Positions 1 through 8,987 of a stretch of 35,302 bases of DNA are shown here, piece after piece. A program made the translations under genes and the position numbers. The stretch is from contig NZ_JAGETV010000024.1 of the NCBI RefSeq assembly GCF_017571465.1, positions 1 to 35,302 on the forward strand, given 5' to 3'. The notes beneath the pieces are model-generated. The model did no database searches. It was not told the DNA's origin and saw only the letters and a program-made list of their open reading frames with translations. The DNA comes from Thiomicrorhabdus marina. GTDB taxonomy: Bacteria; Pseudomonadota; Gammaproteobacteria; Thiomicrospirales; Thiomicrospiraceae. Numbering within the stretch: the stretch's first letter is position 1; every line of letters begins with the position of its first letter.

Positions 1-1
1 T

Positions 2-118
2 GAAGAGATAAATTCTAGGCAGCGTTTGATAAGCATAGCCTTAGCTATGGTTGAGAGCGCTAACAACGAAGTTACTCTTCAAAACCTCGCCCAAAGGGGC
101 TTTGAAAAATTTGTCTAA
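2..118 (+). CDS. C-terminal end of an unidentified protein (partial, cut by window start)
   Basis: An open frame enters from the window edge and stops at TAA 116-118. It reads as 38 residues of ordinary protein composition, ending in LAQRGFEKFV. The start lies outside the window and I do not recognise the family from this tail. No strong terminator follows before the chemoreceptor gene at 248, only an imperfect inverted repeat. It could be a chance open frame, since it is short, but its composition and its place just upstream of the next gene favour a real gene end. Confidence 0.45.
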   Translation, partial: EEINSRQRLISIALAMVESANNEVTLQNLAQRGFEKFV

Positions 119-127
119 GCGGTTTTA

Positions 128-164
128 TCTGTTTTTGCCAGGTCTAGACATGACTGCAAACAGA
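128..164 (+). repeat. Imperfect inverted repeat in the chemoreceptor leader
   Basis: TCTGTTTTTGC at 128-138 pairs with GCAAACAGA at 156-164, with a two-base bulge. The loop holds the 8-bp palindrome GTCTAGAC. No T-run follows directly, so this is not a convincing intrinsic terminator. It may be a weak hairpin or an operator, or mean nothing. Confidence 0.25.
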
Positions 165-206
165 CGCCTTGCTTAACCTAAATTTTACTTTGCCTGAAGT
201 CATTTG

Positions 207-229
207 GACTTGTTCTGTGTTTCCCTAAT
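207..229 (+). repeat. 23-bp repeated element, copy 1, upstream of chemoreceptor gene
   Basis: A 23-base stretch that begins GACTTGTTCTG and ends TTTCCCTAAT. It recurs at 16849-16871 with a single T/C difference. This copy lies 18 bases before the GTG start of the chemoreceptor gene. Its flanks are not similar to those of the other copy, so the match is confined to the element. It could be a regulator-binding site or part of a promoter; the function is unknown. Confidence 0.6.
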
Positions 230-247
230 CATTTAGAGGAAAATGTC

Positions 248-2731
248 GTGTCAATTAAGTTAAAAATGGCAGGGGCAATTGTTGCTGCGCTGTTATTACT
301 TCTTATCAGTAATTTGGCTACCCAATACCTTATTTCGCAGACCAATCAAGTCATCAATACCGTTGTTTATGAAAATGATCATAAAGTCGGGCTGATCCAT
401 AAGTTAAAAAGTAGTGCAGATGCACGTGAAGTTTTGTTGTTGGATATGGTTCTTCTTGATGAAGAAAATGATGATTACGAGACGCAAATGTCCTCTTTAC
501 GTGAAGGTCTGGATAAAACCGCAACGGCTATTTTTAATGTTTTTGAAGCGCTTAATAAACTAACACTGTCGGAAAAAGAAACCTCGATCTACGAGAATCT
601 TCGAGCAAATGTGGCTACGGCGAATTTAGCATTTGCGAATTTTAATATTGCTCTTACAGAGGGTTTTAAAGAAGAGGCAGTGGAAATTCTACACAATGAA
701 TTCCGTCCGCAATATAAAGAATTTGCCAAGATCGTTAATGAGTTTTTGCAGTATGAAACCGATCTGAGCGCTAAGGCTGTTGAGCAGTTAAAACAACAGC
801 AGGAAGACAGCAGCCAATATATGTGGATAGGCTTGTTTGTTAGTGTGATTATGTTTGTGTTTGTTGGCGGATTGGTTGCTCGCAGTTTGATGAAGCCGAT
901 TGAGGCGATGCAGGAAATCTTATTACATGTCGCTCGCGAGGGAGATTTGCGACAACGAGTGCAGGTTCAGGGTAAAGATGAATTAGCTGTAATGGGGCAC
1001 GCGTTAAACGAATTATTAGGTTCGATCCAATTGTCTACCGACTGTGTGAATCATGTTCTACAAGATATGGCGAGCGGGAAATTCGATACTGAAATTCAAG
1101 CTGACCTCAAAGGCGATTTTGGCGCGATGAAAGATCAGGTGAATTTAAGTGTTCGTCAAATGCAGTCGGTAGTGACCTTATTGCAAGACAGTGCGCATAA
1201 TTTCCGCGAAGGCATTTTACAAACCCCTGACCATCAACATCTGAACTTATCGGGTGCTTTCCTAAAAGTGGTACAAGATTTGGATGCTTCGGCGCAAAAT
1301 ATGCAACAGACCGTGCGTTCAATTTCCGAAACCCTGAATAAATTGGCACATGGTGATTTTGCGACCCGTAATAATGGCGTGATTACCGGTGATTTTGTCC
1401 CGTTGCAGAAGAGTCTGAATATGGCGCTAACTGACTTGGAGAACTTTGTAAACGAAGTGTCCAAAGTTCAGGCGCGTATTAGTGAAGGGGATTTGACTGA
1501 GGTTGTGAGCGGTAATTATCCGGGCAAAATGGCGATTCTTAAGGATTCTTTGAACAGCTCGGTACGCAATACTGCAAGTATGGTTGCAAAAGTCGATGCC
1601 GTCACGCAATCGGTGGTTAGCGAAATTGATAGTTTGGTAAGAGGCAATGCTGATATTTCGGAGCGGGTTCGCGAGCAGTCTCAAGCATTGATCTCGACTT
1701 CCAGTTCAATGGAGCAGATGACCCATTCGGTTCGCCAAAATGAAGAGAGCTCGCATCAGGCCAATCAAATTACTGTTCAGGCACGCGATAACTTGAAAGA
1801 AGGGCTTAAATCGATGGAGTTGGCATTGAAGTCGACTCAGGATATGGCGGAAGCGAATCATAAAATCAATGAAATCATTACTATGATTGACAGTATCGCT
1901 TTCCAGACAAATTTATTGGCGCTGAATGCGGCGGTGGAAGCAGCGCGAGCCGGTGAACATGGACGAGGTTTTGCCGTGGTTGCAGGTGAGGTACGAAATC
2001 TAGCCGGTAAATCTGCCGAGGCGGCGGGTGAAATTAAACAATTGATTGAAAACTCGGTGTCGATCTCAGAGAAAAGCGGTCAGTATGTGTCGCAAACCAG
2101 TGAAGCTTTGCAGATTATCAACAGCTCTATTGGTGAAATGTCGGAGATGATTTCCGACATTTCTCATGCCGGCTCCGAACAGACTCAGGGGATTGAACAA
2201 GTTAATCAGGCGATTACCGATATGGATGCTTTAACCCAGCGTAATGCCGGCGTGGTGGAGCAGATTGCCGAACAGTCGAAACGCGTTTTAGGCAATGCCA
2301 ATTCGCTGCAAGACCAAGTGAAACTCTTTAAGGTGGATTCGACTGTTAAAGGCCGTATGCTCCGTATCGTCAACTCTTCAACCGGTGCGCAGTTTGAAAA
2401 GATGATTGAGGCGCATTTGGCGTGGAAAGCGAAGATTCGCTCGTTTGTCGATGGTAATGATATTGGCGTAACTTATGAAGCGGCTACCGATCATCATGCT
2501 TGTGCTTTAGGGCAGTGGTATTACGCCGAAGGTCAGTCTTTGATGAACTTGCCGTTGATGAAACAGTTAGGCGATGAGCATGCGCAAATGCACCAAGCGA
2601 TTAAACAGGTGATGGATGCGAAATCGATTGAAGATATCGATAGTGTTGAATCAGGCCTGCAAAAAGTCGATGTGCAGAGTGAAACGGTGGTTGAACTCTT
2701 GTATCAACTAATGGATCAAGTCGCTGATTAG
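248..2731 (+). CDS. Methyl-accepting chemotaxis protein with C-terminal CZB zinc-binding domain
   Basis: Inner-membrane chemoreceptor of 827 residues that would signal through CheA/CheW to the flagellar motor or a related output. The order is: a transmembrane helix near residues 8-28; a helical periplasmic sensor region of about 160 residues; a second transmembrane helix near 192-213; a HAMP region and further HAMP-like linkers to about 450; the signalling domain with its conserved hairpin tip near 540-590 ([19 protein letters not shown]). Residues about 715-790 carry a CZB (chemoreceptor zinc-binding) signature: AHLAW, then [11 protein letters not shown], then EHAQMH. The GTG start at 248 follows AGAGGA at a suitable distance. 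The ligand of the periplasmic part is unknown. A strong terminator follows directly. A zinc-uptake locus lies next door and is transcribed toward it. Confidence 0.93.
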   Translation: MSIKLKMAGAIVAALLLLLISNLATQYLISQTNQVINTVVYENDHKVGLIHKLKSSADAREVLLLDMVLLDEENDDYETQMSSLREGLDKTATAIFNVFEALNKLTLSEKETSIYENLRANVATANLAFANFNIALTEGFKEEAVEILHNEFRPQYKEFAKIVNEFLQYETDLSAKAVEQLKQQQEDSSQYMWIGLFVSVIMFVFVGGLVARSLMKPIEAMQEILLHVAREGDLRQRVQVQGKDELAVMGHALNELLGSIQLSTDCVNHVLQDMASGKFDTEIQADLKGDFGAMKDQVNLSVRQMQSVVTLLQDSAHNFREGILQTPDHQHLNLSGAFLKVVQDLDASAQNMQQTVRSISETLNKLAHGDFATRNNGVITGDFVPLQKSLNMALTDLENFVNEVSKVQARISEGDLTEVVSGNYPGKMAILKDSLNSSVRNTASMVAKVDAVTQSVVSEIDSLVRGNADISERVREQSQALISTSSSMEQMTHSVRQNEESSHQANQITVQARDNLKEGLKSMELALKSTQDMAEANHKINEIITMIDSIAFQTNLLALNAAVEAARAGEHGRGFAVVAGEVRNLAGKSAEAAGEIKQLIENSVSISEKSGQYVSQTSEALQIINSSIGEMSEMISDISHAGSEQTQGIEQVNQAITDMDALTQRNAGVVEQIAEQSKRVLGNANSLQDQVKLFKVDSTVKGRMLRIVNSSTGAQFEKMIEAHLAWKAKIRSFVDGNDIGVTYEAATDHHACALGQWYYAEGQSLMNLPLMKQLGDEHAQMHQAIKQVMDAKSIEDIDSVESGLQKVDVQSETVVELLYQLMDQVAD

Positions 2732-2759
2732 ATAGCGATTCAACGGTCATGTAGAGAAG

Positions 2760-2789
2760 CCGAGCAAGTTAATTTGCTCGGTTTTTTTT
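2760..2789 (+). terminator. Intrinsic terminator of the chemoreceptor gene
   Basis: CCGAGCAA (2760-2767) and TTGCTCGG (2774-2781) form a perfect 8-bp stem with a six-base loop, followed by eight T residues. The run of T overlaps the stop codon of znuB on the other strand. The minus-strand side lacks a matching T-run, so it mainly serves the chemoreceptor gene. Confidence 0.9.
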
Positions 2790-3630
2790 ATGCCTGTTTT
2801 TTACTCAATAACAGTAAGAACAGTGCCGTGGCAGCCATAACAATCGCAGGGCCGGTTGGTAAATCCCATTGATACGAAGCGGCGACACCAAGCAGCACGG
2901 AAATAATGCCGATAACCATGCTCCAACCGAGCATTTGTTCCGGCGTATGGGCTAAACGTCGTGCCGCCGCCGCAGGAATAATTAACAATGAAGTGATTAG
3001 CAAAACGCCGACTATTTTCATCGACAGGGCAATCATCAACGCTAACAGCAGAACGAACTGCAGTTGAACTTGTTTGACCTTGGTACCTTCGACATGCGCC
3101 AGTTCCGAATTTAGAGTGATATTTAACAAATCTTGCCAGTGTGCTTTGTAAAACAGCGCAATCAGCAGGCCGATAAAGGCAATCAATAAAATATCAAAGG
3201 CATTGATGCTGAGGATGTCACCAAATAGATAGCTCATTAAATCGATTTGTACGGAATTTTGCAGGCTAATCAATATCAAACCGAGCGCCAAGGAACTGTG
3301 CGCCAAAATGCCGAGTAAGGTGTCGCTCGACAGTTGTTTGGTGTGGCTCAGTGTGTAGATTCCCCACGCGATTAACAGCGATACAACGATAATGGTGATG
3401 CTTAAATTGGTTTCCATTAATAACGCGACGCTGACGCCGAGCAAGGCTGAATGTGCGAGGGTTGCGCCAAAGTAGGATTGTCGTTGCCAGACCACAAAAA
3501 CGCCGAGTGGTGCTGAAATAAGCGCCAAGCCAATGCCGCCTAGCAGTGCCATGCCTAAAAATCCAAGCGCGGCGAGTCCCATATCCATAAGTAAAAATTG
3601 GTTGATGGAGTAAATAGCGTTATCAATCAT
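2788..3630 (-). CDS. znuB: Zinc ABC transporter permease ZnuB
   Basis: Integral inner-membrane subunit of the high-affinity zinc importer ZnuABC, ABC-3 permease family; 280 residues. About seven or eight hydrophobic helices are visible, for example around LAALGFLGMALLGGIG and the C-terminal ATALFLLLL. I chose the ATG at 3630 because it lies 8 bases after the znuC stop and has an AGG seven bases upstream. An upstream in-frame start at 3672 would overlap znuC by 34 bases and is less likely. It lies downstream of znuC in one operon. A related manganese or iron ABC-3 permease cannot be fully excluded, but the His-rich ZnuA and ZnuC favour zinc. Confidence 0.9.
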   Translation of the reverse strand: MIDNAIYSINQFLLMDMGLAALGFLGMALLGGIGLALISAPLGVFVVWQRQSYFGATLAHSALLGVSVALLMETNLSITIIVVSLLIAWGIYTLSHTKQLSSDTLLGILAHSSLALGLILISLQNSVQIDLMSYLFGDILSINAFDILLIAFIGLLIALFYKAHWQDLLNITLNSELAHVEGTKVKQVQLQFVLLLALMIALSMKIVGVLLITSLLIIPAAAARRLAHTPEQMLGWSMVIGIISVLLGVAASYQWDLPTGPAIVMAATALFLLLLSKKQA

Positions 3631-3638
3631 TGATGAAC

Positions 3639-4532
3639 CTAGGATTTGTTTGATGAAGTGGAATCGCTGCAACCGCAGTTATGGTCGCTACAACTATGGC
3701 CGAGAATCTTGTCTGGTTTTGAACTCGGTGCAAAACTGATTGGCGAGTCCAGATGGATGTGGCCTTCGCCGTGGCTGTGTTCACACTGTTGTGAGTTATG
3801 ATGATGCTCGTAAACGGCGATGCCTGGTTCTTGGGCTCCGAACAAGGTAATAAAGTCAGGTGACTGGCTAACTTCCAACGGGTGGCCGGAACAACAGATG
3901 TGTTTGTTTAAACAGAGCACTTGATCGGTGTGTTTCATGACAATATGCAAATCGTGACTGACCATTAAAATCCCAAATTGATAGCGGTTGCGAATCTGGT
4001 TTAGGTATTGGTAAATTTCTGATTGTCCTTGAATGTCGACACCTTGTACCGGCTCGTCTAATACTAATAATTGCGGTTGTGTATACAGTGCTCTTGCCAA
4101 TAAAACGCGCTGCATTTCGCCACCGGAAATTTTTTGAATTGGTTTGTCGAGCAGGCCTTCAATATTCAAATCGTCCAAGACTTGCTCACGAGGAATCGAG
4201 TCTTTATTGGCTTGGGTAGCGGCTAAATCGAGAAAGCGGCGTACGGTCATTGGTAAGGTTTGATCAATCTGAATCTTCTGTGGCATAAAGCCAATTCGTA
4301 GGTTTTTATCGCGCCAGACTTTGCCGTTGCTCGGCTTAAGTAATCCCAAAAGAATTTTTAATAGAGTTGATTTTCCTGCACCGTTCGGGCCGATTAGCGT
4401 GATGACTTCGCCTTGATGAATCTGTAATGAAATCTCTTGTAGAACTTCTTGACCAGCAAAGTTATGAGTTATGTGTTGGGCAGAAAGTAAACACTTGGCG
4501 GGCGAAGAATTTATGGTGGGTTCGGATTGCAT
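3639..4532 (-). CDS. znuC: Zinc ABC transporter ATPase ZnuC with His/Cys-rich C-terminal tail
   Basis: Cytoplasmic ATPase of the ZnuABC importer; 297 residues. Numbered from the ATG at 4532, visible motifs are Walker A GPNGAGKS at 48-55, ABC signature SGGEMQ at 137-142, Walker B LLVLDEP at 156-162 and the switch histidine near 194. The last 55 or so residues are rich in His and Cys (EHHHNSQQ, CEHSHGEGHIH, HSCSDHNCGC), a likely metal-binding tail. I chose ATG 4532 because AAAGG lies eight bases before it; the open frame also allows GTG at 4541. It diverges from znuA across a short AT-rich promoter region, and znuB follows after 8 bases. Confidence 0.94.
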   Translation of the reverse strand: MQSEPTINSSPAKCLLSAQHITHNFAGQEVLQEISLQIHQGEVITLIGPNGAGKSTLLKILLGLLKPSNGKVWRDKNLRIGFMPQKIQIDQTLPMTVRRFLDLAATQANKDSIPREQVLDDLNIEGLLDKPIQKISGGEMQRVLLARALYTQPQLLVLDEPVQGVDIQGQSEIYQYLNQIRNRYQFGILMVSHDLHIVMKHTDQVLCLNKHICCSGHPLEVSQSPDFITLFGAQEPGIAVYEHHHNSQQCEHSHGEGHIHLDSPISFAPSSKPDKILGHSCSDHNCGCSDSTSSNKS

Positions 4533-4541
4533 GCTTGACAC

Positions 4542-4687
4542 CTTTGCTAAACTCTAAATGTGATGCGTTGGCTCGCATCCGAAAAGCGGTGATTGAAAAA
4601 TAATTATTTGCTTATTTTACGTGTTTTTACCGTGTCATTTGGCATAATCTGTTTTATCAAAACTTTCTACAAATCGAGATTGCATCT
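4542..4687. promoter_or_regulatory. Divergent znuCB/znuA promoter region, possible Zur control
   Basis: This region must hold the promoters of both znu transcripts. Two symmetric sites are visible: GATGCG (4562-4567) with CGCATC (4574-4579), and the 12-bp palindrome AAATAATTATTT at 4598-4609. An extended -10-like TGGCATAAT sits at 4640-4648 for znuA. Zur controls znu operons in many proteobacteria, but neither palindrome closely matches the enterobacterial Zur box as I know it, so an operator role is a guess. Confidence 0.4.
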
Positions 4688-5716
4688 GTGAATACTTTTT
4701 CTGCAAATTTGCGCAAGCGAATTCCTCTTAAATCGAAAGCCATTATGCTTGCCGTGTTGGCTAGTGGTGCTTTGTTAAACTCTATGTCTGCGCAAGCTTT
4801 ACAGGTGACGGTAACGATTCCGCCTCTTGCCGGGATGATTGCGCCTCTATTAGACGAAAATGACAAGATTGAAGTCTTGTTGAAACCGGGTGTCAGTCCG
4901 CATGGCTTTCAAATCAAACCGTCGCAATTGGGCATTCTACAAAGCAGCGACTTACTGATTAGCGCCGGTACACCGGTCGATGCCTGGGTTGATAAATTTG
5001 CTAATCGTATTAGCGCCAAACAGATTCATCTAACGGATTTACAGGCAACTGAGCGCCTTCCGTTACGTAAGGGAGGCGTTTGGGAGAAAAAGCTGCCGAA
5101 AATGCTGCAGCAATCCGAGGAACGCTATGATCACAGCCATAGTCATGATGAACATAGCACAGCACTTAGCTTTGATGGTCATATCTGGATGTCGATGCAT
5201 AATGCTCAAGTGTTGGTGGAAGAAGTGGCGCAAGTGTTAAGCCAACTAAAACCGCAGAAGTCACAGCAGATTGATATGGCAAAACAACAGTGGTTAGCAA
5301 GGTTACAGGAACAGGACCAATCTAATCAGCAACGTCTAGCGCCGTTAAAAGACAAAGCGTATTTGGTCTTACATGATGCCTTTCAGTATTTTGAGCATCA
5401 TTACGGTTTGAATGGCGTTGGTTCCGTGCGTTTAAATCCAGAAGTGCCGCCAAGCTTAAAGCGTATTACTGAATTGCGCAGCAATCTGGTGAGTAAAAAA
5501 GTGCAGTGTGTTTTTCAAGAGCCGCAATTTCCAGGAAAGCAGTTGCAGCGTTTGACATCAGGTACTTCTGCAAAGATTGGCACGCTTGATCCAATGGGAA
5601 CCATGTATATCATGCAGTCTGGCGGAAAAAGCGCGACATTTATGCATTATGACCGTTTTACTGAAAAGTTGACTGATGCTTTTGTTGACTGTTTAGGGCA
5701 TAACTATGACCGCTAA
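4688..5716 (+). CDS. znuA: Periplasmic zinc-binding protein ZnuA
   Basis: Substrate-binding subunit (cluster A-I) that captures zinc in the periplasm for ZnuBC; 342 residues. A signal peptide runs to about residue 38, with a basic start, the hydrophobic stretch AIMLAVLASGALL and a probable cut after AQA. Likely metal ligands are H72 (in PHGF), H165 (in DGHIWMS) and H229 (in VLHDAFQYFEHHYG). A His-rich loop, DHSHSHDEH, lies near 148-156, typical of ZnuA. Cysteines in VQCVFQEPQF and in the tail FVDCLG may form the disulfide known in the family. The GTG start at 4688 has a weak ribosome site; an ATG at residue 20 is an alternative but would shorten the signal peptide to little more than its hydrophobic core. 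The 3' end overlaps the next gene by 11 bases. Confidence 0.93.
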   Translation: MNTFSANLRKRIPLKSKAIMLAVLASGALLNSMSAQALQVTVTIPPLAGMIAPLLDENDKIEVLLKPGVSPHGFQIKPSQLGILQSSDLLISAGTPVDAWVDKFANRISAKQIHLTDLQATERLPLRKGGVWEKKLPKMLQQSEERYDHSHSHDEHSTALSFDGHIWMSMHNAQVLVEEVAQVLSQLKPQKSQQIDMAKQQWLARLQEQDQSNQQRLAPLKDKAYLVLHDAFQYFEHHYGLNGVGSVRLNPEVPPSLKRITELRSNLVSKKVQCVFQEPQFPGKQLQRLTSGTSAKIGTLDPMGTMYIMQSGGKSATFMHYDRFTEKLTDAFVDCLGHNYDR

Positions 5717-6422
5717 GAGCAAGGTTCGTCTTTTCGGGCTTCCGGCTTGCGGGCGGCAACGTTTGCAAAAGGCTTGGCTGACACAAAACGATTTTGCCGT
5801 GCAAGCAATTGAGTTTGCTGAATTGCTACAAACATCCAATGAACAGTCGGCGGGTTTTAATTTGATGGTGATTGATGCACGTTCATTTATGCAGCTACCG
5901 CGTGATGCGTGGTTGCAGGACAACGTGCAGAAAATGTTGGTGCAAGCCGATGCAATATTGTTGAATTTTCTAGAAGCCGCATCGCTGGAGCAGCAGATGG
6001 AGTGGAAGCGCTATCTGCGGCACAATACTGACAAGCCTTTGTTTTTAAGTCTAAATCATGCCGTGCCGGAAAGTCTTCTGGCGCAAATCGATAGCCACAA
6101 TGGTTCGCAGTTTCCATCGATTGAAAGCGCTTCCGCACTGCAAAGCTTCGAGTTTTCGCTTGAGCAGGTCAATCTTGAACATTTAATGATGGTGCTGGAT
6201 AACGCTAAAACTGCCTTGGGGGCGAAACTACTTCGTGCCAAGGCGGTATTGGATACCGTTGAATACGATAATTTGGTGGCGCTGGAAGGCGCCCCTTATC
6301 GTTGGGATTGTTATCCGGCGACCGAGTCAGAGGTGGAAATTTGGCAAAATCGACTAATGATTCAAGGTTTTGATCTCGATCAAGCTTGGCTAGAACAGAT
6401 GTTAGCTGCTTGCCGAAGCTAA
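5706..6422 (+). CDS. CobW/COG0523-like protein with degenerate nucleotide-binding motifs
   Basis: A 238-residue protein whose start overlaps the znuA stop, which implies translational coupling. I read it as a shortened relative of the CobW/COG0523 metal-chaperone GTPases. The C-terminal part (about 148-238) follows the CobW C-terminal domain pattern: LLRAKAVLDT, then PYRWDCYP, then NRLMIQGFDLDQAWLEQML. At the N-terminus the usual Walker A GxxGxGKT becomes GLPACGRQ (11-18), without its lysine. The guanine-specificity NKxD becomes NFLE (87-90). It is also about 80-100 residues shorter than typical members, and no CxCC metal motif is visible. So it probably does not hydrolyse GTP, and may act as a metal-binding or regulatory partner in zinc handling. 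The family link is from remembered motifs, not a search. Confidence 0.7.
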   Translation: MTAKSKVRLFGLPACGRQRLQKAWLTQNDFAVQAIEFAELLQTSNEQSAGFNLMVIDARSFMQLPRDAWLQDNVQKMLVQADAILLNFLEAASLEQQMEWKRYLRHNTDKPLFLSLNHAVPESLLAQIDSHNGSQFPSIESASALQSFEFSLEQVNLEHLMMVLDNAKTALGAKLLRAKAVLDTVEYDNLVALEGAPYRWDCYPATESEVEIWQNRLMIQGFDLDQAWLEQMLAACRS

Positions 6423-6513
6423 ATTTCTATTAGCTGCTCTGTACAATTTTTCCTTTCAAAACACGGTTTTATCTTGCCGTTGCCTGATAACCTCTTGAAT
6501 TTTAATGAAAAAT

Positions 6514-6534
6514 AACCCTTGTTTATGCAGGGTT
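6514..6534. promoter_or_regulatory. Inverted repeat upstream of sufB, possible IscR type-2-like site
   Basis: AACCCT (6514-6519) and AGGGTT (6529-6534) form a perfect inverted repeat with a nine-base spacer. The distance from outer CC to outer GG (17 bases) and the AT-rich flanks match the spacing of IscR type 2 sites known from enterobacteria, but the inner positions fit only partly. No T-run follows, so it is not a good terminator. No iscR gene is in this window. Confidence 0.3.
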
Positions 6535-6632
6535 GAGTCTGGTGGTGGCGGCTTCAAATTGGTGCGTACATTAGACTTTAAGTGAATAACCCACTAAAAT
6601 ACCCCGAAATTAAAATATTAGGCGTTATTGAT

Positions 6633-8132
6633 ATGGCTCAATCTGATCAAGTGGTCGATTTAAGCTCTCCGGGCGAGAGTGAATACGAAGAAATTAATGA
6701 AATTCTGAAAAAGAAGTTCAACTACCGTGAAGGGTTTGAAACCAAGACACAGGTAGAGACTTTCGCGAAAGGCATTAATGAAGATGTCGTTCGCGCGATT
6801 TCGGCCAAGAAAAACGAACCACAGTGGATGCTGGACTTCCGCCTGAAAGCTTTTAAACACTGGCAGACCATGCCGGAACCACACTGGGCAAAGTCTGAAT
6901 ACACGCCGATTGATTATCAAGATTACTCTTATTATTCCGCACCGGAATGTGGTGCTTGCGGTGATGCTTGTTCAACGGATGGTGAGCCGGAAATCGATCC
7001 AGAAGTGGCGAAAGCCTTTGCTGAACTGGGGGTGCCAATTGCCGGTGACGATGCGAATGTCGCGGTCGATGCGATCTTCGACTCGATTTCGGTTTCAACG
7101 ACCAAGCGTGAAGAGCTAGAGAAATTCGGCATTATTTTCTGTTCTTTCTCGGAAGCGGTGCATGACTATCCTGAGCTGGTACAAAAATATCTTGGTACGG
7201 TTGTGCCTTACCACGATAACTTCTTTGCGGCGCTTAACTCGGCGGTGGCTTCGGACGGTACTTTTGTGTATATCCCAGAGGGCGTTCGTTGTCCGATTGA
7301 TTTGTCGACTTACTTCCGAATTAATGAAGCGAAAACCGGTCAGTTCGAACGTACTATTTTGATTGCCGAAAAAGGCTCTTATGTTTCTTATCTAGAAGGC
7401 TGTTCAGCGCCGGTTCGTGATACCTATCAGCTACACGCCGCGGTAGTTGAGGTTATCGTGCATGAAGATGCTGAAGTGAAATACTCGACCGTGCAAAACT
7501 GGTATCCGGGGGATGATGATTGCGAAGGCGGTATTTTGAACTTCGTAACTAAGCGTGGTATCTGTGAAGGCGCGAATTCTAAGTTATCTTGGACGCAGGC
7601 TGAAACCGGTTCGGCGATTACTTGGAAATACCCAAGCTGTATCTTGAAAGGTGATAACTCGATTGGTGAATTCTATTCGGTTGCATTGACGAACCGTCGC
7701 CAGCAAGCAGATACCGGTACCAAGATGATTCACCTAGGTAAAAACACCCGCAGTACCATTATTTCTAAAGGCTTATCGGCAGGACGCTCTGACAACACTT
7801 ACCGTGGTCAGGTAAAAATCGCACCGAGCGCGGAAGGCGCGCGTAACTTCACGCAGTGTGATTCGATGCTGATTGGCGATAAATGCGGTGCGCATACTTT
7901 CCCATATATCGAAGTGGAAAACCCGACAGCGCAGGTTGAACACGAAGCGACTACTTCGCGTATCGGTGAAGATCAACTGTTCTACTGTCAGCAACGCGGT
8001 ATCTCCGAGCAAGATGCGATTTCGATGATCGTTAACGGCTTCTGTAAAGAAGTTTTCTCGGAATTGCCGTTGGAATTTGCGCAAGAAGCCGAAGAATTAC
8101 TTGCAATCAGCCTAGAAGGCTCGGTCGGTTAA
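6633..8132 (+). CDS. sufB: Fe-S cluster scaffold protein SufB
   Basis: Core subunit of the SufBC2D scaffold that builds iron-sulfur clusters in the cytoplasm; 499 residues from the ATG at 6633. The SufB core is clear: [17 protein letters not shown], the beta-helix region, [21 protein letters not shown], and C-terminal [20 protein letters not shown]. That last stretch should hold the conserved cysteine used in cluster assembly. A cluster of Cys residues sits near the N-terminus ([11 protein letters not shown]), as in many SufB proteins. I chose ATG 6633 (MAQSDQ) over the GTG at 6582 because AGG lies upstream and the extra 17 residues look unlike the family. First gene of sufBCDS. Confidence 0.96.
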   Translation: MAQSDQVVDLSSPGESEYEEINEILKKKFNYREGFETKTQVETFAKGINEDVVRAISAKKNEPQWMLDFRLKAFKHWQTMPEPHWAKSEYTPIDYQDYSYYSAPECGACGDACSTDGEPEIDPEVAKAFAELGVPIAGDDANVAVDAIFDSISVSTTKREELEKFGIIFCSFSEAVHDYPELVQKYLGTVVPYHDNFFAALNSAVASDGTFVYIPEGVRCPIDLSTYFRINEAKTGQFERTILIAEKGSYVSYLEGCSAPVRDTYQLHAAVVEVIVHEDAEVKYSTVQNWYPGDDDCEGGILNFVTKRGICEGANSKLSWTQAETGSAITWKYPSCILKGDNSIGEFYSVALTNRRQQADTGTKMIHLGKNTRSTIISKGLSAGRSDNTYRGQVKIAPSAEGARNFTQCDSMLIGDKCGAHTFPYIEVENPTAQVEHEATTSRIGEDQLFYCQQRGISEQDAISMIVNGFCKEVFSELPLEFAQEAEELLAISLEGSVG

Positions 8133-8205
8133 TCGAAATACATACAGATTTTAGTTGTGCCTACAGCAAAAAAGTTGGGTACAAAATAACAAAGGTTTAA
8201 TAAAA

Positions 8206-8970
8206 ATGTTACTAAACGTTCAGAATTTACAAGCACAAGTTGAAGAGACAGAAAAGCAGATTTTGAAAGGGCTGAATCTGGAAGTAAAACCAGGCGAAGT
8301 GCACGCTATTATGGGGCCGAATGGTGCCGGTAAAAGCACGCTGGCAAGCGTTCTAGCGGGTCGTGAAGACTATGAAGTAACCGACGGTTCGGTTGATTTT
8401 GACGGTGAAGACCTTCTAGATATGGATCCTGAAGAGCGTGCGCGTAAAGGTCTGTTCTTGGCATTCCAATATCCGGTCGAGATTCCGGGTGTTTCAAACA
8501 AACTGTTTATGCAGACCGCAGTCAATGCGATGCGTGAAGAGCGTGGCCTTCCAGAATTGGATATGTTCGATTTCGATGAATACGCGAAAGAGAAAATCGA
8601 ACTGCTAGATATGCGTGCTGACCTGCTGGAACGTTCTGTGAACGTTGGTTTCTCCGGTGGTGAGAAAAAGCGTAACGACATTTTCCAAATGGCACTGCTA
8701 GAACCAAAACTTTGCATTATGGATGAGACCGATTCCGGTCTGGATATCGATGCCCTGCGTCTGGTTGCCAACGGTGTTAACACTTTGAAAAACGACCAAC
8801 GTTCGTTCATTATTGTCACCCACTACCAGCGTCTGCTTGACTACATCAAACCGGATCACGTGCACGTTCTGTATAACGGTCGTATCGTTAAATCCGGCGG
8901 TTTTGAACTGGCGTTAGAGCTAGAAGAAAACGGCTACGATGAGATTATCAAACAACACCAAGACGCTTAA
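8206..8970 (+). CDS. sufC: Fe-S assembly ATPase SufC
   Basis: ABC-type ATPase of the SufBCD complex; 254 residues. It has Walker A GPNGAGKS, signature FSGGEKKRN, Walker B LCIMDETDSGLD and the switch histidine in IIVTHYQRLLDY. The DETDSGLDIDAL run is characteristic of SufC rather than of transporters. ATG 8206 is preceded by AAAGG about ten bases upstream. An open frame extends to 8155, but the added residues do not resemble SufC. About 70 bases separate it from sufB. Confidence 0.97.
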   Translation: MLLNVQNLQAQVEETEKQILKGLNLEVKPGEVHAIMGPNGAGKSTLASVLAGREDYEVTDGSVDFDGEDLLDMDPEERARKGLFLAFQYPVEIPGVSNKLFMQTAVNAMREERGLPELDMFDFDEYAKEKIELLDMRADLLERSVNVGFSGGEKKRNDIFQMALLEPKLCIMDETDSGLDIDALRLVANGVNTLKNDQRSFIIVTHYQRLLDYIKPDHVHVLYNGRIVKSGGFELALELEENGYDEIIKQHQDA

Positions 8971-8987
8971 TTGAGAGGGCAAAAGCA

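Noticed and set aside
4598-4609. A definite Zur box in the znu promoter region
   Set aside because: The palindrome is plain A/T and does not match the known enterobacterial Zur consensus closely; it is kept only as a possible site within the regulatory region.
8370-8819. A 149-codon minus-strand open frame inside sufC
   Set aside because: Antisense to sufC, Ser/Arg-rich, no domain; shadow of codon usage.
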